Counted from the stretch's first letter, positions 16,545 through 27,338 are shown. The stretch: 64,000 nt of DNA from Streptomyces avidinii (GCF_014650695.1 NZ_BMVL01000005.1:1-64000), one strand, 5' to 3'. Made by a program: numbers and translations. Notes: a model not told the origin generated them from the sequence alone.

Positions 16545-18497
16545 TCAGCTCTCGGCGAGCACGATCAGCCAGTCGTGCTCGCCGAAGCGGACCCGCTGCC
16601 GCTTGTCCGGATTGAGTCGCACACCGTACGCGGGGCCCGCGGCGGCCTCGGCGCGCAGCCGGTAGCCGACCGCGCACTCGCGGCGGCGGCGCGCCGACTC
16701 GACGAGGGTGGCGAAGGCCACCTCGCGGTCGGTGCGCACATAGTCCGCGGCCGGCTTGAGGTGGAGCTCGTTCCCCTCCGCCCGGAACAACTCCTCGAAG
16801 ACGTCCGCGAGATGGCGGTTCTCCGAGATCTGGGTCATGAGCAGACTGATCAGCCGGCCGCTGACGATGAAGTCGGCGCCCTCCCGGGCCGGGGCGAGCA
16901 GCCGGTTGCCGTCGTCGGACATCTCGGTGGTGAGCGACAGCTCCCGCCCCGCCGCCTCCCCGATCGCCCGCAGGTGCAGCAGGGTGACCAGCGTCCGGTC
17001 GTCCGTCTCCGTTCCGGTCTCCGGCGCAAGGGTGGGGTCGATCGCCCGGGCGGACGGCAGAGGGGCCGGGGAGACGGTTTCGTGGCCCGTCTCACCGATG
17101 ACGATCACACTGTCGTACGAGGGCACGTCCAGCTTGGCCAGCAGCCGGGGATCGGTGATGTCCCCGCTGCGGAAGTCCACTTCGAGGCGGCTGCGCGCGC
17201 CCGAGATGCCGGAGGTGCAGCGCATCGTCGTCTCGTCGCCGAGCGAGACCACGTCGAGCGTGGTCCCGGGGCCCACGAACTGGTCGAGCTGCTCCACGAT
17301 GAGCGGAGCGCGGCGGTTCCAGCCGAGGAGGAGCAGCCGTGCGGCCACGGGCTCCGCGGGGCGGGCCGTGACGATCGCGTCCTCCTCGACCCAGGAGGAC
17401 GCGTCCTCCTGCACTGCCGTGTCGTCGTCCCGGGAGACGAGGACGATCCGGTCGTCCGCGCCGATCGGCGTACCGGGGTCCGGGTTGAGCGCGACCTCGC
17501 CGGCCGGGTGCAGCAGGCCCACCACCGAGGACGTGGTGAACGCCAGCAGGGCCTCGCCGAAGGTGCGTCCGGCAAGGCCCCGGGCCGGGGCGGTGTAGAA
17601 CTCGTCGCCGGCGAAGTCGAGCAGGTCCTGGTAGACGAGCGACAGACCGGGCTCGCGGGCGGTCTGCACGAGGAGCCGGGCGATGATGTCGTCGACGCAC
17701 AGGACGTGCCCGCCGGGCCCGGCGGCCAGCCGGGCGGTGTCGTGGTTGCGGGTGTCCCGGACGGCGGCGACGACCACCGCCGCACCGGGCTCGGGGACCG
17801 CCGCGTCGAGGGCGAGCAGGGTCTTCACCACGTGGGCGTCGCCGGTGTCCCCCTCCGGGGGCAGCACGAGCACGGCCTTCGCGGTCCGCGGACTCACCCG
17901 GGCGAGCTCCGTGGGGTCGGTGGTGCGGCCGTTGCGGCAGATGATCCGTGTCGTGCCGGTGTCTTCGACGGAGGTGGCGATCTCCTCCTCCATCTCCACC
18001 TTGTCCTTCGGCGCAAGGACGGCGACCGCCGACCGGCGCTGGTTGGAGTTGGCCGCCACCAGCTCCCCGACCACCGGGAAGATCTGGTCGGACCAGCCCA
18101 GCACGACGGTGTGCCCGGACTCCAGCACGGTGGAGTGGCCGCGGCGGAGCAGCATGATGCGCCGGTTGATGCCGGTGGTGATCAGACTGACCAGCGTGGA
18201 CACGAACAGCAGGGCGACCAGGGCGAGCGCGACGGAGGCCAGGACGTAGAGGGGCGAGCCGACCGCACCGCCGATCTTGAGCGTCTGCCCGACGCTGACC
18301 CACACGGCGGTGAGCCGGCCGGCCAGGGTCGGCGGGGCGCCCCGGTCGGCCCAGACGAGCACCGTGCTCGCCGGGACCACGACGGTGAGGCAGGCCAGGG
18401 CGAACCAGCCGATGAGCGCGGTGGTCCCGCCCGCCACCAGATTGTCGAACCGGTAGCGAAGGCGCAGCCGTAGGGACGTGGTCTGCCGCTGCGCCAT
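16545..18497 (-). CDS. CASTOR/POLLUX-like ion channel protein with RCK/TrkA-N domains
   Basis: The 650-residue membrane protein has two clear transmembrane segments near residues 25-50 (TALIGWFALACLTVVVPASTVL) and 85-110 (LYVLASVALALVALLFVSTLVSL), with a pore-loop-like stretch between (AVWVSVGQTLKIGGA). A long cytoplasmic part contains Rossmann-like RCK repeats. GHTVVLGWSDQIFPVVGELVAAN and the conserved NRAPLIV-like LLGWNRRAPLIVEQL mark the CASTOR/POLLUX family. In plants these are nuclear-envelope channels; the bacterial members' role is unknown. The C terminus ends in a segment like RVRFGEHDWLIVLAES. GGAGGAG precedes the start. It stands alone between convergent and tandem neighbours, with no linked transporter subunit. 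Confidence 0.88.
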   Translation of the reverse strand: MAQRQTTSLRLRLRYRFDNLVAGGTTALIGWFALACLTVVVPASTVLVWADRGAPPTLAGRLTAVWVSVGQTLKIGGAVGSPLYVLASVALALVALLFVSTLVSLITTGINRRIMLLRRGHSTVLESGHTVVLGWSDQIFPVVGELVAANSNQRRSAVAVLAPKDKVEMEEEIATSVEDTGTTRIICRNGRTTDPTELARVSPRTAKAVLVLPPEGDTGDAHVVKTLLALDAAVPEPGAAVVVAAVRDTRNHDTARLAAGPGGHVLCVDDIIARLLVQTAREPGLSLVYQDLLDFAGDEFYTAPARGLAGRTFGEALLAFTTSSVVGLLHPAGEVALNPDPGTPIGADDRIVLVSRDDDTAVQEDASSWVEEDAIVTARPAEPVAARLLLLGWNRRAPLIVEQLDQFVGPGTTLDVVSLGDETTMRCTSGISGARSRLEVDFRSGDITDPRLLAKLDVPSYDSVIVIGETGHETVSPAPLPSARAIDPTLAPETGTETDDRTLVTLLHLRAIGEAAGRELSLTTEMSDDGNRLLAPAREGADFIVSGRLISLLMTQISENRHLADVFEELFRAEGNELHLKPAADYVRTDREVAFATLVESARRRRECAVGYRLRAEAAAGPAYGVRLNPDKRQRVRFGEHDWLIVLAES

Positions 18498-18544
18498 GAG
18501 AACTCCTCCACCTTCTCGGTGCTAACCCGCGGGCGCCCGCTCGG

Positions 18545-19153
18545 TTACGGGTGAACCGCGCTCGGCGTCGGTCGGGAGCCCAGGGCCGCGATGACCTCGT
18601 CCGTCGTGCTGACCTTGCCGATGCGCGGGAAGATCTTCCCGAAGGTGTGGGCGTGGGAGTCGGCGTCGATGTCGGCGGTGGCGTCCTCCGGGAAGACCAG
18701 GTCGTAGCTGAGCTCCCACGCCGTGCGGGCCGTGGACTCGACGCCGACGCTGGTGGAGATCCCACCCAGCACGATGCGGTGGATGCCGCGGCGGCGCAGC
18801 TGGAGGTCGAGCTCGGTACCGGTGAAGGCGCCCCAGTGGCGCTTGGTGACGACCACGTCCCCGAGGGCGGCGAGCTCGGCGGGGATCTCCGAGAAGGCGG
18901 CGGGCGGCGCGGCGGCCGGGCCCGGACGGTCCACGTTCGCGGTGGGCAGGTCGCCGCCGTCCGGGGACCACGCGACCTTGACCAGGACCACGGGCAGCCG
19001 GTGGGCGCGGAACGCCTCGGCGAGCGCGATCCCCTGCTCCAGGATCCCGGCGGAGGGTTTCGCGGTGGGCAGGCCGAGGATGCCCTTCTGGAGGTCGATG
19101 AGCACGAGGGCGGTGTCCTCGCCGAGGACGAGGCGGTTCGGTTCGTCGGTCAT
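18545..19153 (-). CDS. Isochorismatase-like cysteine-hydrolase-fold protein
   Basis: The 202-residue protein has the isochorismatase fold: ALVLIDLQKGIL with the catalytic Asp near residue 18, KRHWGAFTGTELDLQLRRRGI with the catalytic Lys, and the cis-peptide loop GGISTSVGVESTARTA. In hydrolases such as nicotinamidase this last motif has a Cys where this protein has Gly. The isochorismatases EntB and PhzD also lack that Cys, so nicotinamidase-like chemistry is unlikely and hydrolysis of an enol ether is more plausible. GGAGAG lies a few bases before ATG 19153. It is divergent from the SAP-domain gene. No siderophore or phenazine genes are nearby. Confidence 0.87.
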   Translation of the reverse strand: MTDEPNRLVLGEDTALVLIDLQKGILGLPTAKPSAGILEQGIALAEAFRAHRLPVVLVKVAWSPDGGDLPTANVDRPGPAAAPPAAFSEIPAELAALGDVVVTKRHWGAFTGTELDLQLRRRGIHRIVLGGISTSVGVESTARTAWELSYDLVFPEDATADIDADSHAHTFGKIFPRIGKVSTTDEVIAALGSRPTPSAVHP

Positions 19154-19215
19154 GGGTTCTCTCCTCGGAAGACGGTGGGGCGTGCGTGTCTCGGCGCCCC
19201 GCATAAGATGGGAAC

Positions 19216-19776
19216 GTGAGTACGAATATTGCGGGATCCCGGCCCGCGCCGACGACTGCTCTGACCGGCGCCGAGCTGCTGCGCTGGTACTGGACGCTGG
19301 TCGAACTGACGACGCTCGCCCGGAAGATGGGCCTCCCGGTCGGAGGTGGGAAGGCCGCCTTGACCGTGCGGCTCGCCGCCGCCCTCGACGGACTCCCGGC
19401 CCCCGCCGCACCGGCCGGTCCTGCCCGCCCCCGCGCCGGGCGGCAGCTGGCCGCCCCCGTGACCGGAGCGAGCGTGATCCCGCCGGGCCAGCGCTGCAGC
19501 CAGGTGCTGCGCGAGTACTTCGTACGGGAGATCGGACCCGGCTTCCATTTCGACGCCTTCATGCGCGACTACGTCGCCCGGCACGCGGGCCACACCCTCG
19601 CCGAGGCCGTCGCCCACTGGCACGCCACCCGCGCGGAGGCGGCCGAACCCCGTGAGGTGGGTGCGCAGTTCGAGTTCAACCGGTTCCTGCGCGCCTGGCA
19701 CGCCCGGCACCCGGACGGCGCCCGCTCCGAGGCCCTGGCCGCCTGGCGGGCGCACCGGGCCCGCCCCCGGGACTGA
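19216..19776 (+). CDS. SAP-domain protein with DUF6434-like C-terminal region
   Basis: The 186-residue protein begins with a SAP-like helix-turn-helix segment (LTGAELLRWYWTLVELTTLARKMGLPVGGGKAALTVRLAAAL), a motif used for nucleic-acid binding. The second half (GQRCSQVLREYFVREIGPGFHFDAFMRDYV... FNRFLRAWHARHPDG) resembles the small DUF6434 domain that often accompanies it. The start is GTG 19216, with a weak GGGAA upstream. It is divergent from the isochorismatase-like gene over 62 bases. The function of this domain pair is not established. The protein may bind DNA, but nothing in the context indicates a target. Confidence 0.75.
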   Translation: MSTNIAGSRPAPTTALTGAELLRWYWTLVELTTLARKMGLPVGGGKAALTVRLAAALDGLPAPAAPAGPARPRAGRQLAAPVTGASVIPPGQRCSQVLREYFVREIGPGFHFDAFMRDYVARHAGHTLAEAVAHWHATRAEAAEPREVGAQFEFNRFLRAWHARHPDGARSEALAAWRAHRARPRD

Positions 19777-19809
19777 GCCCGGGACCGAGCCCGGACACAC
19801 CCCGCCACG

Positions 19810-19955
19810 TCACGCGCGCTCGTAGCGCAGCAGCACGATGCCGTTGCCGAAGGCGTGGGTGTCCGTCAGCCGTCCCGGTGCCGGTCGATGTCCCGGTCCG
19901 GTCCCTCGATGAACCCGTCGAGCGACACCCCTGCCATCAGCACGATCTTCCGCAT
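19810..19955 (-). pseudogene. Relic of a dihydrofolate-reductase-like (RibD C-terminal) gene
   Basis: Two ends of a gene remain with its middle missing. The start at ATG 19955 reads MRKIVLMAGVSLDGFIEGPD, typical of the small reductases with a RibD C-terminal/dihydrofolate reductase domain, and stops at 19866 after about 29 residues. In another frame, finishing at 19810, lies RLTDTHAFGNGIVLLRYERA, which matches the usual C terminus of the same proteins. Intact members have roughly 180-200 residues, so some 130-150 codons are lost and the frame is broken at about 19870-19885. The coordinates cover both fragments. No product of this fold can be made. Confidence 0.75.
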
Positions 19956-20025
19956 GGCAGCCCACCGTACGCCCCGGGGGCGCCCCGCGGCGGGAGCGGC
20001 ACGGAGCGCGGAGATACTGGCCGGT

Positions 20026-21090
20026 GTGAAGACCGAAGACGCGAAGGCCGAAGACGCGAACACCGTGCTGTTCCACACCGACGGCCGGACCGGGGTGATC
20101 ACCCTCAACCGCCCCCGGGCCATCAACGCCCTCACCCATCCCATGGTGCTCCGCATCGATGCGGCCCTCGCCGCCTGGGCGGCCGATCCGGCCGTCGACC
20201 AGGTCCTGATCCGCGGCGCCGGTGAGCGCGGCCTGTGCGCGGGCGGGGACATCCGGGCCATCCACGACGACGCCAAGGCCGGGGGGACGGCCTCCGCGGA
20301 CTTCTGGCGCGACGAGTACCGGCTCAACGCCCGCATCGCCCGCTACCCCAAGCCGTACGTGGCCCTCATGGACGGCATCACCATGGGCGGCGGCGTCGGC
20401 GTCTCCGCCCACGGCTCGGTCCGCATCGTCACCGAACGCTCCCGCGTCGCGATGCCCGAGACCGGCATCGGCTTCGTCCCCGACGTCGGCGGCACCCACC
20501 TGCTCGGCCGCGCGCCCGGCGGACTCGGCACCCATCTCGCCCTCACCGGCGCGGCCGTCGGCGCCGCCGACGCGCTGCTGTGCGGGCTCGCCGACCACTT
20601 CGTACCGGCCGACCGGCTCCCCGAGCTGACCGCCGCACTCGCCGACGCCCCCGCCCACGAGGTGCTGCCGCGCCATGCCGCCGCCCCCGCGCCCGGTGAA
20701 CTCGCCGACCGGCGCGGCTGGATCGACCACTGCTACGCGGCCGACACCGTCGAGGAGATCGTGGAACGGCTCCTCGGCCAGGGCGAAGCCGCCGCGAAGG
20801 AGGCCGCCGAGGCGATCCTCGCCAAGTCGCCGACCGCCCTCAAGGTCACCCTCGCGGCGCTGCGCCGGGCGGCCGCCCTCGGCACGCTGGAGCAGGTGCT
20901 GGGCCAGGAGTTCCGGGTCTCCTGCAACGCTCTGACGTCGCCCGACCTCGTGGAGGGCATCCGGGCGCAGGTCGTCGACAAGGACCGTGACCCGCACTGG
21001 TCCCCGGCGACCCTGGCCGAGGTGAGCGGCGCGGACGTGGAGCGGTTCTTCGCCCCGCTCGGGGAGGGCCGCGAACTGCGGCTCCCCTGA
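20026..21090 (+). CDS. 3-Hydroxyisobutyryl-CoA hydrolase (enoyl-CoA hydratase superfamily)
   Basis: The 354-residue crotonase-fold enzyme would hydrolyse 3-hydroxyisobutyryl-CoA in valine degradation, releasing the free acid for oxidation. Seen: VITLNRPRAINALTHPMV, oxyanion-hole region GERGLCAGGDIRAIH, GITMGGGVGVSAHGSVRIVTE, and MPETGIGFVPDVGGTHLL with the conserved Glu. The longer C-terminal half (KSPTALKVTLAALRRA, EFRVSC, EGIRAQVVDKDRDPHW) separates this subgroup from plain enoyl-CoA hydratases. GTG 20026 with GGAG about 11 bases upstream is preferred to the far upstream in-frame ATG, because that extension crosses the reductase relic. It converges with the UvrA-like gene, with a hairpin between them. 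Confidence 0.9.
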   Translation: MKTEDAKAEDANTVLFHTDGRTGVITLNRPRAINALTHPMVLRIDAALAAWAADPAVDQVLIRGAGERGLCAGGDIRAIHDDAKAGGTASADFWRDEYRLNARIARYPKPYVALMDGITMGGGVGVSAHGSVRIVTERSRVAMPETGIGFVPDVGGTHLLGRAPGGLGTHLALTGAAVGAADALLCGLADHFVPADRLPELTAALADAPAHEVLPRHAAAPAPGELADRRGWIDHCYAADTVEEIVERLLGQGEAAAKEAAEAILAKSPTALKVTLAALRRAAALGTLEQVLGQEFRVSCNALTSPDLVEGIRAQVVDKDRDPHWSPATLAEVSGADVERFFAPLGEGRELRLP

Positions 21091-21091
21091 C

Positions 21092-21150
21092 CGGCGTCCC
21101 GGCGTCCCGGCGTCCCGGCGCCCCGGCGCCCCGGAGAGCCCGGGACGCCG
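21092..21150. terminator. Repeat-based bidirectional terminator
   Basis: The 11-base arm CGGCGTCCCGG occurs three times in overlapping 8-base steps (21092, 21100, 21108). Its exact complement CCGGGACGCCG is at 21140-21150. Any of the three left arms can pair with it. The hairpin lies between two convergent stops (21090 and 21171). Confidence 0.65.
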
Positions 21151-21170
21151 CCGAGCGGCCCGGCCCCGCG

Positions 21171-23432
<2,262 letters not shown>

Positions 23433-23484
23433 GGAACTCCTCGCGGTGGCGGTGTCGCGGTGTCAGTGTTTCGAGCTTACTTTA

Positions 23485-23507
23485 TACGCTGTACTCTGTA
23501 CGACGTA
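23485..23507. promoter_or_regulatory. Palindrome between DrrC-like and tetR genes
   Basis: Arms TACGCTGTAC (23485-23494) and GTACGACGTA (23498-23507) are complementary at eight of ten positions around a TCT centre. The AT-rich stretch TTTATACG overlaps the left side. The position, midway between divergent genes, suits an autoregulatory TetR operator. Confidence 0.55.
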
Positions 23508-23539
23508 GTGAATTATTGGGCTGCGCGGAGGGACCGGAC

Positions 23540-24304
23540 ATGGTGAAGGACCGCAGCGGCGCGGGCGACCCCGCCCGCACGCTGGAGCTGCTGTGGCGGG
23601 GGGCCGGACAGCCCGCCGCCCGGCCCGGGCGGCGCGGCCCGCGGCAGGGCCTCAGCGTGGACGCCGTGGTCCGGGCGGCGACCGAGCTCGCCGACGAGGC
23701 CGGACTGGCCGCGCTCACCATGCGCGCCCTGGCCCAGCGCCTGGGCGTGACCCCGATGACCCTGTACACCTACGTCCCCGGCAAGGCGGAACTGCTCGAC
23801 CTCATGCTGGACGAGGCGTACGGGCGCATGGAACGCCCGACGCCCGGCGCGGGGGAGCCGTGGCGGACCAGGGTCGCCCGCGTGGCCGAGGACAACAGGG
23901 ACCTGCTCACCCGCCACCCCTGGATCGCGGACCTGCCGGTCACCCGCCCGCCGCTGGGCCCCGGAGTGATCGGGAAGTACGAGTACGAACTGGCCGCCTT
24001 CGAGGGCATCGGCCTCACCGACATCGAGATGGACGCGGCCCTGACCCACCTCCTCGGCTTCGTCCATGCGAACGCCCTGGCCGCCGCCGACGACGCCGCG
24101 CACAACAGCCACCAGAGCCAGGACGAGTGGTGGGCCGTCAGCGCCCCGCTGCTGGAGCAGGCCCTGGACCCCGAGCGCTACCCGCTGGCCGGCCGGGTCG
24201 GCAGCGCCGTCGGCGGCTACCACCCGCAGGCGCTCTGGGCCTTCGGCCTCCAGTGCGTCCTGGACGGCCTGGCCCACCTGATCGACTCCCGCCCGGCAGG
24301 GTAA
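23540..24304 (+). CDS. TetR/AcrR family regulator with TetR-type C-terminal domain
   Basis: The 254-residue regulator carries a helix-turn-helix at about residues 40-85 (GLSVDAVVRAATELADEAGLAALTMRALAQRLGVTPMTLYTYVPGKAELLDLMLDEAYG). The all-helical C-terminal domain resembles tetracycline-repressor C-terminal domains (RDLLTRHPWIADLP, GIGLTDIEMDAALTHLLGFVHA). GGAGG lies about ten bases before ATG 23540, preferred over ATG 23516. An N-terminal extension of about 40 residues, rich in Arg and Pro, precedes the DNA-binding domain. Divergence from the DrrC-like ATPase with a central palindrome suggests that it represses that gene and itself and is released by a toxic ligand. Confidence 0.9.
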   Translation: MVKDRSGAGDPARTLELLWRGAGQPAARPGRRGPRQGLSVDAVVRAATELADEAGLAALTMRALAQRLGVTPMTLYTYVPGKAELLDLMLDEAYGRMERPTPGAGEPWRTRVARVAEDNRDLLTRHPWIADLPVTRPPLGPGVIGKYEYELAAFEGIGLTDIEMDAALTHLLGFVHANALAAADDAAHNSHQSQDEWWAVSAPLLEQALDPERYPLAGRVGSAVGGYHPQALWAFGLQCVLDGLAHLIDSRPAG

Positions 24305-24337
24305 TCCGCTGTCCAGGCCCCTGCCGGCCGGGGCAGT

Positions 24338-25138
24338 ATGGCCCGCATGACCTGCGATCGCGTCCTGCTCCTCGCCCCCCGCCCCTCCGACACGGCGCGC
24401 CGCCTGACCGGGGCGGCCACCGGGCGCGGGCTGCGTGCGACGACGGCCGAGGACTGGAGCGTCCCGGAGGACGTCCGGGGCGCCGGACCGACCCACCTCT
24501 ACGGAGGTCCGCTGCTCGCCGACAAGGTGGCGGGCGAGCTGGACGTCGTCGCGCTGGAGCCGCCCGCCGACTGGCTCGCGCGACTGCCCCTCGCCCTGAC
24601 CGGGCGCCGGGTCGAGGCGGTCACCCTGGCCGAGGCACGGCGGCTGCGCCGGCCGGCCTTCGTCAAACCGCCGACCGACAAGTTCTTCCCGGCCCGGATC
24701 TACCCGGACGGCTCGCGGCTGCCCGGCCCGGACGCCTTCGACGACGACCTGCCGGTGCTGGTCAGCGACATCGTCCGGTTCACCCGCGAGTACCGGCTGT
24801 TCGTCCTGGACGGAGCCGTGCACGACGGCAGCCGTTACGCGGTCGGGCCCCGGCTCGACCCGGCGCCGCTCGACCTGGACCCGTACGCGGCGGAGGTCCG
24901 CGCCTTCGCCGCCGACCTGCTGGCGGCGGCCGACGGGTCACTGCCCTCGGCCGCGGTGGTCGACGTGGGCCTGCCGGACGAGGGCGGCTGGGGGGTCGTC
25001 GAGGCCAACCCGGCCTGGTGCAGCGGTGGTTACGCATGCGACCCCGAGCGGGTCCTGGACGTGGTGCTCCGGGCCGCCGGGCCCAGGAGCGAGAGCGCCC
25101 CGGCGGATCTGCCGTTCGCCCGGACCGCTCAGCGGTAG
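24338..25138 (+). CDS. ATP-grasp domain protein (DUF4343-like)
   Basis: The 266-residue protein has the layout of small ATP-grasp proteins of the DUF4343 type. The segment RRPAFVKPPTDKFFPARIYPDGSRLP holds the conserved KPP-DK-F pattern. DIVRFTREYRLFVLDGAVHDGSRYAV and the final AAVVDVGLPDEGGWGVVEANPAWCSGGYAC contain the acidic and Asn residues expected for Mg-ATP. The substrate and ligation product are unknown. The start could be ATG 24338 or ATG 24347; neither has a strong ribosome-binding site. The gene follows the tetR gene by 33 bases. Its last ten bases overlap the end of the convergent SDR gene. Confidence 0.75.
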   Translation: MARMTCDRVLLLAPRPSDTARRLTGAATGRGLRATTAEDWSVPEDVRGAGPTHLYGGPLLADKVAGELDVVALEPPADWLARLPLALTGRRVEAVTLAEARRLRRPAFVKPPTDKFFPARIYPDGSRLPGPDAFDDDLPVLVSDIVRFTREYRLFVLDGAVHDGSRYAVGPRLDPAPLDLDPYAAEVRAFAADLLAAADGSLPSAAVVDVGLPDEGGWGVVEANPAWCSGGYACDPERVLDVVLRAAGPRSESAPADLPFARTAQR

Positions 25139-26052
25139 CCGGTGGTGTCCGCGGGGCGGCCCGGGTCCTGGACCTCTACCATGTAGCGCCAGCAGTCGGG
25201 GCGGCTGCCGTCCAGGTCCGTGAAGCCGTACACCTGCGCCAGCTGCCCGCTGGAGAGGGACGTACCGTTCCAGCGGGCCACCTCCGGGTCCGCGGCGAGC
25301 GCCGCGACCGCGCGGCCCACGTACGAAGGGGTCTCCGAGATGCCGAAGTGCGGGACCTTCGTCAGCGCGTCCCGCCAGTTCTCCTCCGTCACACCGAAGT
25401 TGTCCAGCATCATCTCCGAACGCAGCCAGCCCGGGGTCAGCGCCACCGCCGTCGCCCCGCGCGGTCCCAGCTCGTGGCCCAGAGCGAACGCCATGCGCAG
25501 GACCGAGGACTTGGCGATGTCGTAGAAGAAGGACACCCGGTAGTTGGCCGCGTTGTACTCGGCGGTGCCGTCCGTCATCTCCACCACCAGCCCGCCCGGT
25601 TCGCGCAGCAGCAACGGCACCGCGAAATGGCTGGTGACGGCGTGGGTCTCCACCGCCAGCCGCAGCAGCCGCAAGCCCTTGTCGAGGTCGTGCTCCCAGA
25701 CCGTGCTGTCCCACTCGAAGAGCAGCTCCCCGCCCCAGACGTCGTTGACCAGGACGTCCAGCCGGCCCTGCTCGCCGTCGATCCGCCCGACCAGTGCCTC
25801 GACCTCCGCCGGCACCAGATGGTCGGCGACAACCGGGACGCCCCGGCCGCCCGCCGCCGTGACCAGCTCCGCGGTCTCCTCGATCGTCTCGGGCCGGTCG
25901 TACTCCGAGCGCCTGCCCCGGGTGCTGCGCCCCGACACGTACACGGTCGCGCCCTGCGCGCCCAGCTGGACCGCGATGCCCCGGCCCGCGCCGCGCGTCG
26001 CCCCGGCCACGAGGGCCACCCTGCCCTCGAGAGTTCGCTGTGTTTCCGGCAT
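25129..26052 (-). CDS. Short-chain dehydrogenase/reductase
   Basis: The 307-residue NAD(P)-dependent oxidoreductase has the cofactor loop GATRGAGRGIAVQLGAQGATVYVSGRSTR at about residues 17-45, where the Arg residues after the second strand favour NADPH. The active-site YDIAK (YxxxK) is present, with Thr in place of the usual Ser in VVEMTDGTAEY. It begins nine bases after the MFS transporter stop and could be the tenth and last gene of the lipid-synthase operon. Membership is uncertain because similar SDRs occur alone. Its substrate is unknown; reduction or oxidation of the operon product is one option. Its 3' end overlaps the ATP-grasp gene. Confidence 0.88.
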   Translation of the reverse strand: MPETQRTLEGRVALVAGATRGAGRGIAVQLGAQGATVYVSGRSTRGRRSEYDRPETIEETAELVTAAGGRGVPVVADHLVPAEVEALVGRIDGEQGRLDVLVNDVWGGELLFEWDSTVWEHDLDKGLRLLRLAVETHAVTSHFAVPLLLREPGGLVVEMTDGTAEYNAANYRVSFFYDIAKSSVLRMAFALGHELGPRGATAVALTPGWLRSEMMLDNFGVTEENWRDALTKVPHFGISETPSYVGRAVAALAADPEVARWNGTSLSSGQLAQVYGFTDLDGSRPDCWRYMVEVQDPGRPADTTGYR

Positions 26053-26061
26053 GCCCCGACC

Positions 26062-27318
26062 CTACGACGCCCGGTCCGCCCGGGCCCCGCCGAACACGGC
26101 GACCACCGTCACGGAGAGCAGCAGCCCGGCCGCCGCCAGGCTCAGCGCGGGGCCCGGCCCCCACAGCGTCCAGGCCGCCCCGAACATCACGGACCCCGCG
26201 AACCGGGCCAGCGCCTGCGCGGTCTGGAGCACCGCGAGCCCGGTCGTGCGCAGCTCGGCGGGCAGCAGCGGCCCGGCGGCGGCCATCAGCACCCCGTCGG
26301 TGGCGGCGTAGAACAGGCCGAGCAGCGCGAGCACGCCGGCGACCAGCAGCGCCCCGCCCGGAACGGTGACCGGGGCCAGGCACAGCAGACAGGCCCCGAG
26401 CAGCAGGAGGTGCCCGCCGAGGAAGACCCGGCCGCGCCCCAGCCGGTCGGCGAGCCGCCCCACGGGCAGCGCGGCCAGCAGGAACACGGCGGCCGTACCG
26501 ACGGGCAGCAGCGGGAAGTACGCGGCCGACAGGTCGAGCCGGCGTTGGAGCAGCAGGTAGAGGAAGGCGTCCCCGACGGTGAACAGGCCGAGCACCGCGG
26601 CGGTCAGGCAGAGCCGCCGCAGACCGGGCAGCCGCAGCAGGGTGCGTACGGGCGGCAGTGGCGGACGGGTGGGTGCCGGAGGGGGAGCGGGAGCCTCGCG
26701 GACGAAGAGCGCGAGCAGCACCACCCCCAGGACGGCAACGCAGCAGCTGACCGTGAACACGGCCTCGTACCCGTCCACCGCCACCCACAGGATCCCGAAC
26801 GCGGCCAGCGGCCCCAGCAGGGCGCCCGCCGTGTCCAGCGCGCGGTGCACCCCGAAGGCGCGGCCCTGCTCCCCGGGCGGCACCGACAGCGAGATCAACG
26901 CATCGCGCGGGGCGGTCCGCAGGCCCTTGCCCGTCCGGTCGGCGGCGAGCACCGCCGCCACCGACCAGGGGGTGGCGGCGACGAGCAGGGCCGCCTTGCA
27001 GACGGCGGACAGCGCGTAGCCGGTGCCCGCGACGAGCTTGCGGCGCCGGGTGCGGTCGGCGATCCGGCCGCCCGCGAGGCGGAGCACCGCGGTGGCGCCC
27101 TGGTGCAGACCGTCCAGGGCGCCGAAGGCCAGCGGGGACATGCCGAGTCCGGCCATCAGGTACAACGGCAGGACGGCGGTGACCATCTCCGCGGAGACGT
27201 CCGTGACCAGGCTGACCAACCCGAGCGCGAACACCGTGCCGGGGACGGCCCGCAGGGGGCCCTTCGGGACCGGGGTGTCCCCGGCGATGTCCGAGGCCCG
27301 GGTGGTCGACAGGTACAC
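26062..27318 (-). CDS. MFS transporter (lipid-synthase operon)
   Basis: The 418-residue, roughly twelve-helix transporter carries the major-facilitator layout: a helix at FALGLVSLVTDVSAEMVTAVLPLYLM, the loop 2-3 motif GGRIADRTRRRKLVAGTGY, and a matching GRLADRLGRGRVFLGGH in the second half. The start is GTG 27318, with GGAGG about six bases upstream, only 20 bases after the phosphoesterase stop. The open frame continues upstream but would run inside the neighbour. It resembles the group of MFS proteins with the VSLVTDVSAEM signature, whose substrates are unknown. Its operon position suggests export of the polyketide or lipid product or of an intermediate. Confidence 0.9.
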   Translation of the reverse strand: MYLSTTRASDIAGDTPVPKGPLRAVPGTVFALGLVSLVTDVSAEMVTAVLPLYLMAGLGMSPLAFGALDGLHQGATAVLRLAGGRIADRTRRRKLVAGTGYALSAVCKAALLVAATPWSVAAVLAADRTGKGLRTAPRDALISLSVPPGEQGRAFGVHRALDTAGALLGPLAAFGILWVAVDGYEAVFTVSCCVAVLGVVLLALFVREAPAPPPAPTRPPLPPVRTLLRLPGLRRLCLTAAVLGLFTVGDAFLYLLLQRRLDLSAAYFPLLPVGTAAVFLLAALPVGRLADRLGRGRVFLGGHLLLLGACLLCLAPVTVPGGALLVAGVLALLGLFYAATDGVLMAAAGPLLPAELRTTGLAVLQTAQALARFAGSVMFGAAWTLWGPGPALSLAAAGLLLSVTVVAVFGGARADRAS

Positions 27319-27338
27319 GGATGCCTCCGGGGCCGGGT

